Source of the DNA: Lachnospiraceae bacterium
GTDB taxonomy: Bacteria; Bacillota; Clostridia; Lachnospirales; Lachnospiraceae
Reading direction: 5' to 3'
Assembly (NCBI GenBank): GCA_024698075.1
Contig: JAILRP010000074.1
Coordinates: 62,001 to 126,000, forward strand
Length of the DNA stretch: 64,000 nucleotides
Shown here: piece after piece, positions 26,443-35,623 of the stretch
Position numbering within the stretch: the first letter of the stretch is position 1
Layout: the number at the start of each line of letters is the position of its first letter
Notes under the pieces: model-generated
What the model was told of the DNA's origin: nothing
The model's database searches: none
The model's input: the letters and a program-made list of their open reading frames with translations, nothing else
Made by a program: the position numbers and the translations under genes

Positions 26443-28031
26443 AACAGTACCTCCACGGCCGCGCGCTCTATTGCAAGGCCATCCATATATGTCTTCATGA
26501 ACGCGTCAAATCCCTTCTCGTCCTCGGGATCGGGCTCTACCGTGCTTCCTGCTGCATCCGCGAATATCTTGCGGTTAAGGAAATCTTCAAGATTCTCGCC
26601 GTCCTGCCTTCCGTCCGCGAAGGATGCGAGTATCGCCATGCCCCAGGGACCTCCTTCGCCTGCGGTCTCCATTACGGAAACCGGAGCATGTATTGCAGCG
26701 GCCAGGAACTTCTGCCCTACTCCCTTTGTCTTAAAGTATCCGCCATGACCATACATCTTGTCAACCTTAACTCCTTCTTCGCTTATCAGAATGTCAAGGC
26801 CGGACTTGAGTGCAGCCAGCGCGGAATAAAGATGCATCCTCATCACATTTCCGAGAGTGAACTTGGAATCGGCAGTCCTGACAAACAACGGAGCACCCTT
26901 GTCAAATCCCGTGACAGGCTCACCGGATACATAATTGTAAGATATCAGGCCTCCGCAGCTGCTGTCTCCGTCAAGGGCCTTGCTGTAAAGCTTTGTGAAC
27001 AGCTCATTCATGTCGATGCCGTATCCCATCATCTCACCGAACTCCTTGAAAATGTTCACCCATGCGTTGATCTCGCTCGTGCAGTTATTGCAGTGTACCA
27101 TTGCAACCGCAGCTCCGTCGGGGGTCGTTACCATATCTATCTGCTCATAAACCTTTGAGAGAGCCTTTTCAAGAACGACCATCGCAAAAACGCTCGTTCC
27201 GGCCGAAGTATTTCCGGTGCGCAGGCCTACGGAATTTGTTGCGACCATTCCGGTTCCCGCATCACCTTCGGGAGGACATACAGGTATGCCTGCCTTAAGG
27301 TTTCCCGATACATCAAGTCTCTTCGCGCCTTCTTCGGTCAGAGTTCCCGCATCCTCTCCGGCTGAAAGGGACTTCGGAAGCACATCGCCGAGCTTCCACG
27401 AAAATCCGCACGGTGCGATGAGCTTATCGAACTTCTCCATCATCGTCTTATCATAATCTTTCGTGGAAGAGTCGATCGGGAACATTCCCGATGCGTCTCC
27501 GACACCGAGCACCTTCTGCCCGGTCATCATAAAATGGACATAGCCGGCAAGCGTTGTGACGAACGCGATATCCTTGACATGGTCTTCCTTACCCAGGATT
27601 GCCTGGTAAAGATGTGCTATGCTCCATCTCTGGGGAATGTTGAATCCGAACTCGCGTGTGAGTGCCGCCGCGGCCTCTTCAGTTATCGTGTTCCTCCATG
27701 TCCTAAATGGCACAAGAAGCTCACCCGCGCTGTTAAACGCAAGATAGCCATGCATCATGGCCGAAAATCCTATCGAAGCGAACTTGGAAGGAACCACATC
27801 ATATTTCTCCCGTATATCCTTTAACAGGTCGCTGTAGCAGTCCTGCAGGCCAGTCCAGACATCATCGAGCGTATATGTCCATATGCCGTTCTCGAGCCTG
27901 TTCTCCCATGAATGTCCTCCTGTAGCGAGAACCGTTCCCTTATCGTCAATGACAACACCCTTGATCCTTGTGGAACCGAATTCGATACCAAGGTATGATC
28001 TTCCTTCAGCTATAAGGTTTTTTGCATCCAT
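26439..28031 (-). CDS. FGGY-family carbohydrate kinase, probable L-ribulokinase
   Basis: ATP-dependent sugar kinase of 530 residues. The N-terminal phosphate-binding motif is [16 protein letters not shown], and a C-terminal FGGY-type segment has [13 protein letters not shown] and [14 protein letters not shown]. It does not look like classical AraB; it resembles the divergent kinases found beside araD in clostridia, for which L-ribulokinase activity has been shown in at least one case (AraK of C. acetobutylicum). Coupling to araD by a four-base overlap supports L-ribulose as substrate. D-xylulose or another ketopentose remains possible. Confidence 0.82.
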   Translation of the reverse strand: MDAKNLIAEGRSYLGIEFGSTRIKGVVIDDKGTVLATGGHSWENRLENGIWTYTLDDVWTGLQDCYSDLLKDIREKYDVVPSKFASIGFSAMMHGYLAFNSAGELLVPFRTWRNTITEEAAAALTREFGFNIPQRWSIAHLYQAILGKEDHVKDIAFVTTLAGYVHFMMTGQKVLGVGDASGMFPIDSSTKDYDKTMMEKFDKLIAPCGFSWKLGDVLPKSLSAGEDAGTLTEEGAKRLDVSGNLKAGIPVCPPEGDAGTGMVATNSVGLRTGNTSAGTSVFAMVVLEKALSKVYEQIDMVTTPDGAAVAMVHCNNCTSEINAWVNIFKEFGEMMGYGIDMNELFTKLYSKALDGDSSCGGLISYNYVSGEPVTGFDKGAPLFVRTADSKFTLGNVMRMHLYSALAALKSGLDILISEEGVKVDKMYGHGGYFKTKGVGQKFLAAAIHAPVSVMETAGEGGPWGMAILASFADGRQDGENLEDFLNRKIFADAAGSTVEPDPEDEKGFDAFMKTYMDGLAIERAAVEVLL

Positions 28032-28062
28032 ATCATTTCCCTTTCTTTTTCTTAATAAGTCC

Positions 28063-29127
28063 CTACAGATCCCTTTCGGTAATGACGGTAACGGAGCGCT
28101 CCTGTCCGCTGATCATGACGGTCGGGATCAGATCCGTATCCGAGAAGATGCCTTCCGTGACATACTGGTACTTCTCTGCTTTCTCTCCGGCCTCGAGCTT
28201 CCTGATTATCGATTCGACACGCGGCCCGTGCATCGGATTGCATTCACCGATGCAGGATATCTTTCCTGCAGCCACGGCCGCCCTTGCATCCTCATTGAAG
28301 CCGTCGAACGATACGATCATCGTCTCGCCCTTTAAGATGTCGCTGCCGCACTTCCTTCCCGACGCCTCGAGCACCTCTATGGCGCCGAGTGCCTCACTGT
28401 CATTCTCACAGTATACCACGTTCACATTACCGTGTTTCTTTAATATTTCAGACATGGCTTCTTTGCCCTTGCTCTTGGTAAATTCACCTTCCTCATGGGC
28501 GGCGACGTTCCAGCCATAGAGAGAAGCCATATCGTCAAACCCTTTTGTACGCCCTATCTGCGCGCTGCTTCCAAGGGTTCCCTGTATGTCTGCTATATGT
28601 ATCTCATTGGGATCGATGCCTTTAAGATTGAAGAACTTTGACATCCACATGCAGACGAGTTTGCCTTCAAGTTCGAAGTCCGAACCTACCCAGCACGTGA
28701 ACAGGCTGTCATCCGAGACATCGACCTTTCTGTCCACTATGATAACGGGGATGCCGGCCTCCTTAGCCTCGGAAAGTACCGTGTCCCATCCCGTTTCAAC
28801 GACGGGAGCTAGAACGATATAATCGACCTCCCTCTGGATGAAGCTCCTGATGGCGGTTATCTGATTGGTCTGTTTCTGCTGGGCATCCTCAAAGATAAGC
28901 CGGTACCCGTTCTCACGTGTAAATACCGACTTCATGGACTCCGTGTTCACGTTTCTCCAATAGCTTTCGGAGCCGACCTGCGAAAATCCGACGACCACAA
29001 GATCGTCTTCCTTTATATCACTTTCAGGGCCTGTATCGATCGGCCGGGCAGAACACCCGGCCGACAGATAACATAGGCTCATGATCATGACGGTTAATAA
29101 TGGTTTTAATACCGGTCTTTTTTTCAT
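28063..29127 (-). CDS. Second sugar-binding lipoprotein (YtfQ-like)
   Basis: Extracytoplasmic substrate-binding protein of the LacI/ribose-binding type, 354 residues. A signal peptide ends in a lipobox near SAGC at about residue 25. The mature part is a paralogue of the operon's first binding protein: both share a QVG(S/H)ES opening, an AI(V)RSFI repeat unit, TGWDTVL, AGIPVI, WVGSDF, QGT(L/I)GSSAQIGRT and an E-C-N-P segment. It lies between a permease and the kinase, has no clear Shine-Dalgarno sequence, and lacks the Ala/Pro/Glu linker of its paralogue. It may bind a related sugar or signal to the two-component system. Confidence 0.86.
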   Translation of the reverse strand: MKKRPVLKPLLTVMIMSLCYLSAGCSARPIDTGPESDIKEDDLVVVGFSQVGSESYWRNVNTESMKSVFTRENGYRLIFEDAQQKQTNQITAIRSFIQREVDYIVLAPVVETGWDTVLSEAKEAGIPVIIVDRKVDVSDDSLFTCWVGSDFELEGKLVCMWMSKFFNLKGIDPNEIHIADIQGTLGSSAQIGRTKGFDDMASLYGWNVAAHEEGEFTKSKGKEAMSEILKKHGNVNVVYCENDSEALGAIEVLEASGRKCGSDILKGETMIVSFDGFNEDARAAVAAGKISCIGECNPMHGPRVESIIRKLEAGEKAEKYQYVTEGIFSDTDLIPTVMISGQERSVTVITERDL

Positions 29128-29142
29128 GGCAGCAGCTGTCTC

Positions 29143-30177
29143 TTATTTTCTTCTTGCCCTGAGTGCGGCAAATATGCTCTGGATTACGATGAACACGAAA
29201 AGAAGAGCCGCCGTCAGTATGTTCGGCCATGAGCTTGCAAGCTTGCCGTTGGTCTTGACTATCGAAGATATCGTTCCGTTTATCAGAACTCCGAAGAACG
29301 ATCCTATGACGTTTCCGACACCTCCGGTAAGAAGCGTGCCTCCGATGACCGCGGATGATATTGCATCCATCTCAAGCCCGAGTGCCTGTGTTACCGAGCC
29401 TGCCATTGTATTGAGGCAGTAGCATACGCCGCCTATCGAGCACAGTATCGACGAGAGCATATACGCACCCATCTTGATCTTTTTGACGTTCAGGCCCATC
29501 ATCGCTGCCGACTGTGCACTTCCGCCAACCGCATAGAGCGAGCGGCCGAACTTCGTGTACCTCAGCATTATGAATATGACCACAAGAACGATGAGTGCCA
29601 CTACGACGCCGGGACGTACGTAAGGAACCATGTACTTCCCTTTGTTGTTCGTATAACCGCCGAACGGGATCGTGACTTTTGAATTGGCCCATTTATAAAA
29701 CGTTGCATTGATCTTCTCTGTGATCGAAACCTGGTCCGTACATATGACGGCTGTCATGCCTCTGCAGAAGAACATTCCGGCCATCGAGACTATGAAAGGC
29801 TGTATCTCAAGATATCCTACGAGGAATCCCTGGAATATCCCGAACACGACTCCCACGAGAAGAACTATTATGACCATGGGTACGGCACCTATTCCCTTTG
29901 ACATGCCGACCGCGAGCATCATGCAGTCCATCGCGATGAGGGCTCCGACCGAGATATCGATACCGCCCGTCAGCATTACGCATGTCATTCCGCACGCAAC
30001 ACAGATCAGTCCGGCATTCGTGATGAGAATGTTAAGGAATGTCTGGAAATGCGTGAATCCCTTGGATCCGTATGCGATACATCCTCCGGCATACAGAACG
30101 CAGAACAGGGCGATCGTGATCACAAGCAAAATGGTATTGCTGTTAAAACTCTTTTTTGCTTTTGTCTTTGTGTTCAT
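29143..30177 (-). CDS. Sugar ABC transporter permease (YjfF-like)
   Basis: Inner-membrane component of a ribose/galactofuranose-class importer (BPD_transp_2 family), 344 residues with about ten helices. Family landmarks are MLTGGIDISVGALIAM, the VGGSAQSAAMMGLNV segment and IGGTLLTGGVGNVIGSFFG. The ATG overlaps the other permease gene by four bases. It forms the membrane channel with the next permease upstream and is energised by the ATPase at 31250-32761. Specificity cannot be read from the permease; pentose is inferred from the kinase and epimerase. Confidence 0.9.
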   Translation of the reverse strand: MNTKTKAKKSFNSNTILLVITIALFCVLYAGGCIAYGSKGFTHFQTFLNILITNAGLICVACGMTCVMLTGGIDISVGALIAMDCMMLAVGMSKGIGAVPMVIIVLLVGVVFGIFQGFLVGYLEIQPFIVSMAGMFFCRGMTAVICTDQVSITEKINATFYKWANSKVTIPFGGYTNNKGKYMVPYVRPGVVVALIVLVVIFIMLRYTKFGRSLYAVGGSAQSAAMMGLNVKKIKMGAYMLSSILCSIGGVCYCLNTMAGSVTQALGLEMDAISSAVIGGTLLTGGVGNVIGSFFGVLINGTISSIVKTNGKLASSWPNILTAALLFVFIVIQSIFAALRARRK

Positions 30178-31250
30178 GCCTTCACCCCCTTTGCTGCCCT
30201 TGCGGCAGAAAGCTTTCTGACATATGCCTTAAACGGCGGTGCCTCGATAACGACTATGAGTATGACTATGACTGCCTTGTATACGGGTGCCTGTATGGAT
30301 GAGACGCCGAGCGCATAAAGCGTTGTCGTTATAGCCTGTATCGTATATGCACCGATTATCGAGCCGGCAAGATTGAACTTACCGCCGCCGAGGCTGTTGC
30401 CTCCGAGTGCGACCGACAGTATGGCATCCATTTCAAGATAAAGTCCGATATTGTTCGAGTCCGCCGAAGTTATACGCGAGCTTGCAACTATTCCGGCTAT
30501 CGATGCGAATACTCCGCAGAGCATGTATGCAAGGAATATGAGCAGTTTCGAATTCAGTCCCGCGATTCGGCTGGCCTTGGCGTTGATACCGACCGACTGT
30601 ATGTACATTCCGAGTGCCGTTTTCCTAAGCACTATGGAAACGACGATTATACATATTGCCGTGATTATTATCGGCGTCGGTATCGGCCCTAAGAAAGCTC
30701 CGATAAAAGCGAAGGAAGGGTTTCTGACATAGACTATAAGGTCGTTGCACAGAAGAAGTCCTATGGCTCTTGCCGCCGAATACAGAATGAGCGTTGCGAC
30801 CATCGGCTGTATCGACAGATGAGCGACCAACGTTCCGTTGAAGGCGCCACAGACAACGCCCATGACTACTGCCGCAAGCAGTCCGACTATGAGGGGCTTT
30901 GCAAGCGTCGTCGTTGATGATACTCCGTAGCCCGCAAGGTTCATGCACATGAAGCTCGCGCACAGACTCATTACCGATCCGACAGAGATGTCGGTACCTG
31001 CCGATGCCGAGACAACGAGCGTCATTCCTATGGCAAGTATTGCGATCTCGGAACCGCGGTTTATGATATCTATGACACGGCCGTAAAGTATCGTGCCGTT
31101 AGTTGTCGTGTCGCGGAACGATACCGCAAAGAATGAAAGGGGATTGATCCCCGTTGCGGCATCATGGATGATGTTTACCGCCATTACGAGTATGAGTGCC
31201 AGCACAGGCAGAAGGAGCGGCCACGTTTTGATCTTATTCCATGTTCTCAT
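30174..31250 (-). CDS. Sugar ABC transporter permease (YtfT-like)
   Basis: Second membrane subunit of the same importer, 358 residues, about ten helices. It contains VVSASAGTDISVGSVMSL, the loop GINAKASRIAGLN and SVALGGNSLGGGKFNLAGS, which match the BPD_transp_2 fold. Its ATG overlaps the ATPase stop as TAATG and its stop overlaps the next permease, so the two are made in step. Having two non-identical permeases is typical of the YtfT/YjfF (and AraW/AraZ-like) systems for furanose sugars and arabinose rather than of simple ribose importers. Confidence 0.9.
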   Translation of the reverse strand: MRTWNKIKTWPLLLPVLALILVMAVNIIHDAATGINPLSFFAVSFRDTTTNGTILYGRVIDIINRGSEIAILAIGMTLVVSASAGTDISVGSVMSLCASFMCMNLAGYGVSSTTTLAKPLIVGLLAAVVMGVVCGAFNGTLVAHLSIQPMVATLILYSAARAIGLLLCNDLIVYVRNPSFAFIGAFLGPIPTPIIITAICIIVVSIVLRKTALGMYIQSVGINAKASRIAGLNSKLLIFLAYMLCGVFASIAGIVASSRITSADSNNIGLYLEMDAILSVALGGNSLGGGKFNLAGSIIGAYTIQAITTTLYALGVSSIQAPVYKAVIVILIVVIEAPPFKAYVRKLSAARAAKGVKA

Positions 31251-32761
31251 TATGACTCACCTCCCGCTATGGCTTTCATGACATTTTCCTGAGACAGGTC
31301 ATGGTCAAGTTCGCCTACCTTCGCGCCGTCACGCATGATGACCATCCTGCTGCAGGTCCTCAGCATCTCTTCTATCTCCGACGAGATGAATATGACGCTC
31401 TTTCCTTCAGCCGCAAGCTTTACTATAAGCTTCTGTATCTCAGATTTCGTACCTACGTCGATGCCTCGGGTAGGCTCATCGAGAATGAGAAAATCAGGAT
31501 TCGTCGCAAGCCACCTTGCGAGGATGACTTTCTGCTGGTTGCCGCCCGAAAGCTGCTTGACGAGCGTATCCTTGCTCGAAGTCTTGATCTGGACAAGATC
31601 GATGTACCTGTCTGCGATCTCTTCCTGCTGGGCGCGCGAGAGAAGCTTGAACATGCCGCGCTTTGCCTGAAGCGCGAGTATGATGTTCTCTCTGACGGAA
31701 AGGTCCGCGATAATGCCCTCCGCCTTACGGTCATCGGGAAGCATTCCCATGCCTTTGTTCATGGCATCTATGGGCTGGTTTATCTTGACCGTCTCTCCGT
31801 TTATCTGAAGCGTGCCGGTCTGGGCCTTATCGGCACCGTAAATGCAGCGTGCGAGCTCACTTCTTCCGGAACCGAGCAGTCCGCCGATCCCGACGACCTC
31901 TCCCTTATGTATGTCAAGGTCGAACGGCTTTATGGTCCCGGCATGCGAAAGTCCCTTTGCCGATATCTCCATCGGCTCCTTGGAATAATCTTTCTGTTCC
32001 TTCTTGATCTCGGCAAGATCGTCAAGGTCCTTGCCCATCATCGCCGCGACAAGCTTCACCCTCGGAAGCTCGGCTATCGGATATTCTCCGACGAACGCAC
32101 CGTTTCGAAGCACCGTGATCCTGTCGCATACGGCATAGACCTGTTCAAGGAAATGCGTTACGAATATGATGCCGACACCTTTCTCCCTGAGCTTTCTCAT
32201 GAGATTGAAGAGCTTCTCAACTTCCTCATCATCAAGAGAGGATGTCGGCTCGTCGAGTATCAGCACCTTACAATCCATATCTACAGCCCTTGCTATGGCC
32301 ACCATCTGCTGTATGGCAAGGGAATAATTTTCGAGATTCTGTGTTACATCGACCGATATGCCAAGGTCATCCATTATCTTGGCGGAACGCTTGTTATATG
32401 ATTTTCTGTCGATGGTATGAAGCTTTGTCAGGGGCTCACGTCCGATAAAAAGATTCTCGGCAACGGAAAGGTTCGGACAGAGGTTGACCTCCTGATAAAC
32501 CGTCGAAATGCCTACATTCTGGGCATCCCTGGTAGAGCGGTTCTTTACCGGGCCTTCTATGCCCTGAATGTGTATCTCGCCTTCTTCAAAATCATTGATA
32601 CCGGTAAGACACTTTATGAGCGTTGATTTTCCGGCTCCGTTTTCTCCCATCAGTGCATGGATCTCGCCCTTGCGCAACGTGAAATCCACATTGTCGAGAG
32701 CCTTGACGCCGGGGAAGGTCATCGATATGCCCCGTGCCGTCAGCAATACATTCTCTTCCAT
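31250..32761 (-). CDS. Sugar ABC transporter ATPase with two nucleotide-binding domains (YtfR-like)
   Basis: Cytoplasmic ATPase of 503 residues with two tandem ABC domains. The first has GENGAGKSTL near residue 40 and LILDEPTSSLD; the second has the degenerate Walker A GLLGSGRSEL, the signature LSGGNQQK and LILDEPTRGIDVG, as in RbsA/MglA/YtfR proteins. It powers the two following permeases. The ATG lies behind AAAGGAG and is separated from the binding-protein gene by two hairpins (32788-32864) that probably lower its expression relative to that gene. Confidence 0.92.
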   Translation of the reverse strand: MEENVLLTARGISMTFPGVKALDNVDFTLRKGEIHALMGENGAGKSTLIKCLTGINDFEEGEIHIQGIEGPVKNRSTRDAQNVGISTVYQEVNLCPNLSVAENLFIGREPLTKLHTIDRKSYNKRSAKIMDDLGISVDVTQNLENYSLAIQQMVAIARAVDMDCKVLILDEPTSSLDDEEVEKLFNLMRKLREKGVGIIFVTHFLEQVYAVCDRITVLRNGAFVGEYPIAELPRVKLVAAMMGKDLDDLAEIKKEQKDYSKEPMEISAKGLSHAGTIKPFDLDIHKGEVVGIGGLLGSGRSELARCIYGADKAQTGTLQINGETVKINQPIDAMNKGMGMLPDDRKAEGIIADLSVRENIILALQAKRGMFKLLSRAQQEEIADRYIDLVQIKTSSKDTLVKQLSGGNQQKVILARWLATNPDFLILDEPTRGIDVGTKSEIQKLIVKLAAEGKSVIFISSEIEEMLRTCSRMVIMRDGAKVGELDHDLSQENVMKAIAGGES

Positions 32762-32787
32762 GTACTTACTCCTTTCTTCCTCATTTT

Positions 32788-32823
32788 AAAAACGGGAGCT
32801 CCCGAGAATTGCGGGAGCTCCCG
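32788..32823 (-). terminator. Intercistronic hairpin behind the sugar-binding protein gene
   Basis: A 12-base palindrome, CGGGAGCTCCCG, occurs twice (32793-32804 and 32812-32823), so the transcript can form a 12-base-pair stem with a seven-base loop followed by TTTTT on the minus strand. Placed inside the operon it should act as an attenuating terminator or 3'-end stabiliser that keeps binding-protein mRNA in excess. Confidence 0.75.
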
Positions 32824-32848
32824 AGGATATCGTATCTATACCCTTATC

Positions 32849-32864
32849 GGCTGTATATACAGCC
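32849..32864 (-). other. Perfect 16-base palindrome after the binding-protein stop
   Basis: GGCTGTATATACAGCC is a perfect palindrome nine bases behind the stop codon of the binding-protein gene and ahead of the larger hairpin. It could fold as a short stem in RNA or be a protein-binding site in DNA; the sequence does not decide between them. Confidence 0.45.
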
Positions 32865-32872
32865 TATGATTC

Positions 32873-33985
32873 TTAGTACTGAGCAGCGATAACGTCGTCA
32901 GTAACTTCGATCATTGACATTGCGTTGCCGTCAACTGAGAAGTCAACGATCTGATCTGCAAGAGCATACCAGTTATCGGGAACGAGGATCTGCTTCTCAG
33001 GTGTCTCGCCTGCTTCGAGCTGCTTGATAACGCCTTCAACTGTAGGAGCTGCAAGAGGGTTGCACTCGAAATCAGCTGTGATCTTGCCGGCCTTAACATC
33101 TTCAAGACCTGCTGTACAAGCATCGTAAGAGATAAGGATGACATCGTTGCCGGGGCCGTATGTAACGCCTGCGTTATCCATAGCTGTCATAGCACCGAAA
33201 GCTTCGTTATCGTTCTCACAAACTACTACGTTGAACTTGCCTGCGTAAGATTTGCAGAAGCTCTCCATAACTTCCTGTCCGCCTGCTTCCGTGAAGTCAC
33301 CGGTCTGCTTGTCAAGTACTGTCCAGCCTTCTCTGTCAGCGATCTCCTGGAAACCGTCTGTACGTCCGATCTGAGCTGATGAACCGATAGTACCCTGGAT
33401 GATAAGAGCGTTGATCTCGCTGATGCCCTGCTTTTCAGCATAAGCCTTGAGCCATTCAGCTGCTGCCTTACCTTCTGTAAGGAAGTCAGATCCTACCCAA
33501 GTAACATACTTGTCGGAATCGTCGATAGTTCTGTCGATAACGATAACAGGGATTCCAGCATCTTCACACTCTGTAAGGACTGTGTCCCAACCTGTTGCGA
33601 TGATGGGGTCGATGATGATGTAATCAACACCCTGCTCGATGAATGAACGAACCGCTTCCTTCTGAGCTGCTTCGTCATTGTCGCAGTCTACAAAGCTGAG
33701 GTCATAGCCGTTCTCTGCTGAGAAAACATCCTGAGCTGACTTTGTTGAAGCCGTACGCCAGTCACTCTCATGTCCAACCTGTGCAAAACCAACTTTGATA
33801 AGTCCGCCTGCATCTTCTGCGGGAGCTGCTTCTTCTTCAGCGGGAGCTTCCTCTGCGGGAGCTGCTTCCTCTTCTGCTGCGGGTGCCGGCTCAGCTGCGG
33901 GTGCAGGAGCGGGAGCTGCTGCTGCGCATGCTGTAAGGGCAACCATTGCTGCTGCCATGATAGCTGCTAAAACTTTCTTTCTCAT
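32873..33985 (-). CDS. Sugar-binding lipoprotein (YtfQ/AraU-like), first gene of the pentose operon
   Basis: Extracytoplasmic binding protein of 370 residues. A lipoprotein signal ends at LTAC (Cys about residue 20). A low-complexity Ala/Pro/Glu linker follows to about residue 60, then a two-lobed LacI-type binding domain with TGWDTVL, WVGSDF, QGTIGSSAQIGRT and CENDNEAFG. The closest well-known type binds galactofuranose or arabinofuranose. Codon choice differs from neighbours (many GCT, GTT, ACT, AAC), as expected for a very highly expressed gene, and AGGGAGGAATTAAA is a strong ribosome binding site. It is expressed behind a two-component system gene pair that probably controls it. Confidence 0.9.
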   Translation of the reverse strand: MRKKVLAAIMAAAMVALTACAAAAPAPAPAAEPAPAAEEEAAPAEEAPAEEEAAPAEDAGGLIKVGFAQVGHESDWRTASTKSAQDVFSAENGYDLSFVDCDNDEAAQKEAVRSFIEQGVDYIIIDPIIATGWDTVLTECEDAGIPVIVIDRTIDDSDKYVTWVGSDFLTEGKAAAEWLKAYAEKQGISEINALIIQGTIGSSAQIGRTDGFQEIADREGWTVLDKQTGDFTEAGGQEVMESFCKSYAGKFNVVVCENDNEAFGAMTAMDNAGVTYGPGNDVILISYDACTAGLEDVKAGKITADFECNPLAAPTVEGVIKQLEAGETPEKQILVPDNWYALADQIVDFSVDGNAMSMIEVTDDVIAAQY

Positions 33986-34064
33986 TTTAATTCCTCCCTA
34001 GAATTTTTATTCGGGGCGTAAGGCCTATCCTCCGCCCGACAGTACATATGATAAGATCCGTCCG

Positions 34065-34099
34065 AAAAAAAAACCATGAACATAAATACGTCCATGGTT
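34065..34099 (-). terminator. Intrinsic terminator after the histidine kinase gene
   Basis: AACCATG-A-AC pairs with GT-C-CATGGTT across a short loop (about 34072-34099), followed on the minus strand by nine consecutive T (34065-34073). It separates the metal/two-component operon from the pentose operon that begins at 33985. Confidence 0.85.
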
Positions 34100-34158
34100 G
34101 AAAATTTTATCTGCATTTTCTGCCCGGGTGGGATTTTTTATCCGGCAGGTTGATATTT

Positions 34159-35598
34159 TTACGGGCTCATCGGAAGCCTTATATCACAGGCGGTGCCCTC
34201 GTTATATGTGCTGTAGAGCGCTATTCCGTAGCGTTCTCCGAACTTGAGCTTTATCCTCTCATTCACGTTGTAAAGGCCGTATATCGCGCTGTCAGAATGG
34301 TCTCCTCCGACAAGGCCCTCTGTCACTTCGGCAAGCCTCTCGGGCGTCATTCCTATGCCGTCGTCGCTCACGCTTATGATGATGTCATCATCTTCCGCCC
34401 TGCCGCAGATCACTATCCGGCCTCCGCCTCTTTTGTTCTTGATCCCATGGTACAGCGCATTTTCGACGAGAGGCTGTATCGTTATCTTCGGTATCATGCA
34501 CTCACCGAATTCATCCGGAACGTCTATCTCATATTCAAGTATGTCCTGATATCTGAACTGCTGTATCTCCAGATAGCTCTTCGCATGGATCAGCTCCTCA
34601 CGGATAGTGATCATGTCGCGCCCTCTTGAGAGCGAAGTCCGAAAGAACGCCGAAAGGCTCTTTACCATATCAACGACTTTCTTCTGGTTCCCGCCTTCAG
34701 CAAGCCATATGATCGTATCGAGGGTGTTATACAGAAAGTGCGGATTGATCTGTGACTGCAGCAGCTCAAGCTCTGCTTCCCTTATCCTGATCTGCTCTTT
34801 CGTTATCTGCTGGAGCAGTTCATTGATCTTATCGATCATCTGGTTCATGGATCCGGACAGCATCCCGACCTCATCGGCCGTATCGTTAACGCTCCTGGCC
34901 GTAAGGTCTCCCCTTGATACGCGGCCGGTCACTTCAACAAGATCCGTGATGGGCTTTGTAAAACTCTTTGGAAGATATACCGAGAATCCGACAACCATTA
35001 CAGTGAGCACTACCAGGGCCACGAGGCTCCCGGTCATCGCCCGGCGGTAAAACAGGTCCATTTCGGCCTTCTCCGCCTGCATCGCCCTGATCTCATAGAA
35101 CACATACTTGAATATCTCTTCCTTTATAAGGTCCGTGACTATCTGGACGTCATTTTCCCATATCTCGATGTTCGCATCATATTCGGATTCCGCCGAAAGG
35201 TTCTTCTCTATCCTTTTTTCGTACTTCCGGAGATTGCCAAGGTACTTCTTGACGCTCTTTAATCGGTCAAAGTTCTCGCCCTCGCGCGTTATCTGCATCA
35301 GGCCGTCAACTATCTCATCCGCTTCATCGACCATCTCGGAAAGCGACGATTCCTCGGGCGTCTTGTTCCCGACGATGACGAGATATGTTTCATAGTCGTA
35401 ATCTTTTTTAAAATCAAGGGAAAAATCACCGGCAAGAACTGCCGAGCTGATCATCTCGCTGTATTTGCTCGATGAACGCATCATCACATAGAAATATGCG
35501 ATCAGAAGGAGCACGAGGGGTATGACAAGAAGAAGATACGATATACGTATCTTCGTGGACAGTGAAGTATTCCTGAACCTGTCATATAGTTTTCTCAC
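34159..35598 (-). CDS. YesM/LytS-type sensor histidine kinase
   Basis: Membrane sensor kinase of 479 residues. TM1 is near residues 18-40 (ISYLLLVIPLVLLLIAYFYV), then an extracellular helical region with an acidic, coiled character, TM2 near 185-210, a HAMP domain, and the kinase motif QINPHFLYN with the phosphorylated His. GHKL ATP-site features include ENALYHG and DDGIGM. The start is GTG behind GGAGGGGC. The response-regulator gene precedes it by 25 bases. Control of the adjacent pentose-binding operon is inferred from position, as is common for YesMN pairs. Confidence 0.9.
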   Translation of the reverse strand: MRKLYDRFRNTSLSTKIRISYLLLVIPLVLLLIAYFYVMMRSSSKYSEMISSAVLAGDFSLDFKKDYDYETYLVIVGNKTPEESSLSEMVDEADEIVDGLMQITREGENFDRLKSVKKYLGNLRKYEKRIEKNLSAESEYDANIEIWENDVQIVTDLIKEEIFKYVFYEIRAMQAEKAEMDLFYRRAMTGSLVALVVLTVMVVGFSVYLPKSFTKPITDLVEVTGRVSRGDLTARSVNDTADEVGMLSGSMNQMIDKINELLQQITKEQIRIREAELELLQSQINPHFLYNTLDTIIWLAEGGNQKKVVDMVKSLSAFFRTSLSRGRDMITIREELIHAKSYLEIQQFRYQDILEYEIDVPDEFGECMIPKITIQPLVENALYHGIKNKRGGGRIVICGRAEDDDIIISVSDDGIGMTPERLAEVTEGLVGGDHSDSAIYGLYNVNERIKLKFGERYGIALYSTYNEGTACDIRLPMSP

Positions 35599-35623
35599 CG
35601 ATATGCCCCTCCCTCTGAAGGTG

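Noticed and set aside
31301..32401. Plus-strand open frame of 366 codons
   Set aside because: Antisense to the clearly recognisable two-domain ABC ATPase; no motif of its own.
33770..33970. Cysteine-rich plus-strand frame
   Set aside because: The cysteines arise from reading Ala codons of the lipoprotein linker backwards; not a metallothionein-like gene.
34100..34158. Direct repeats (GATAAAA-type) as a response-regulator site for the pentose operon
   Set aside because: The similarity is short, AT-rich and lies upstream of a terminator; no promoter of matching spacing was found.
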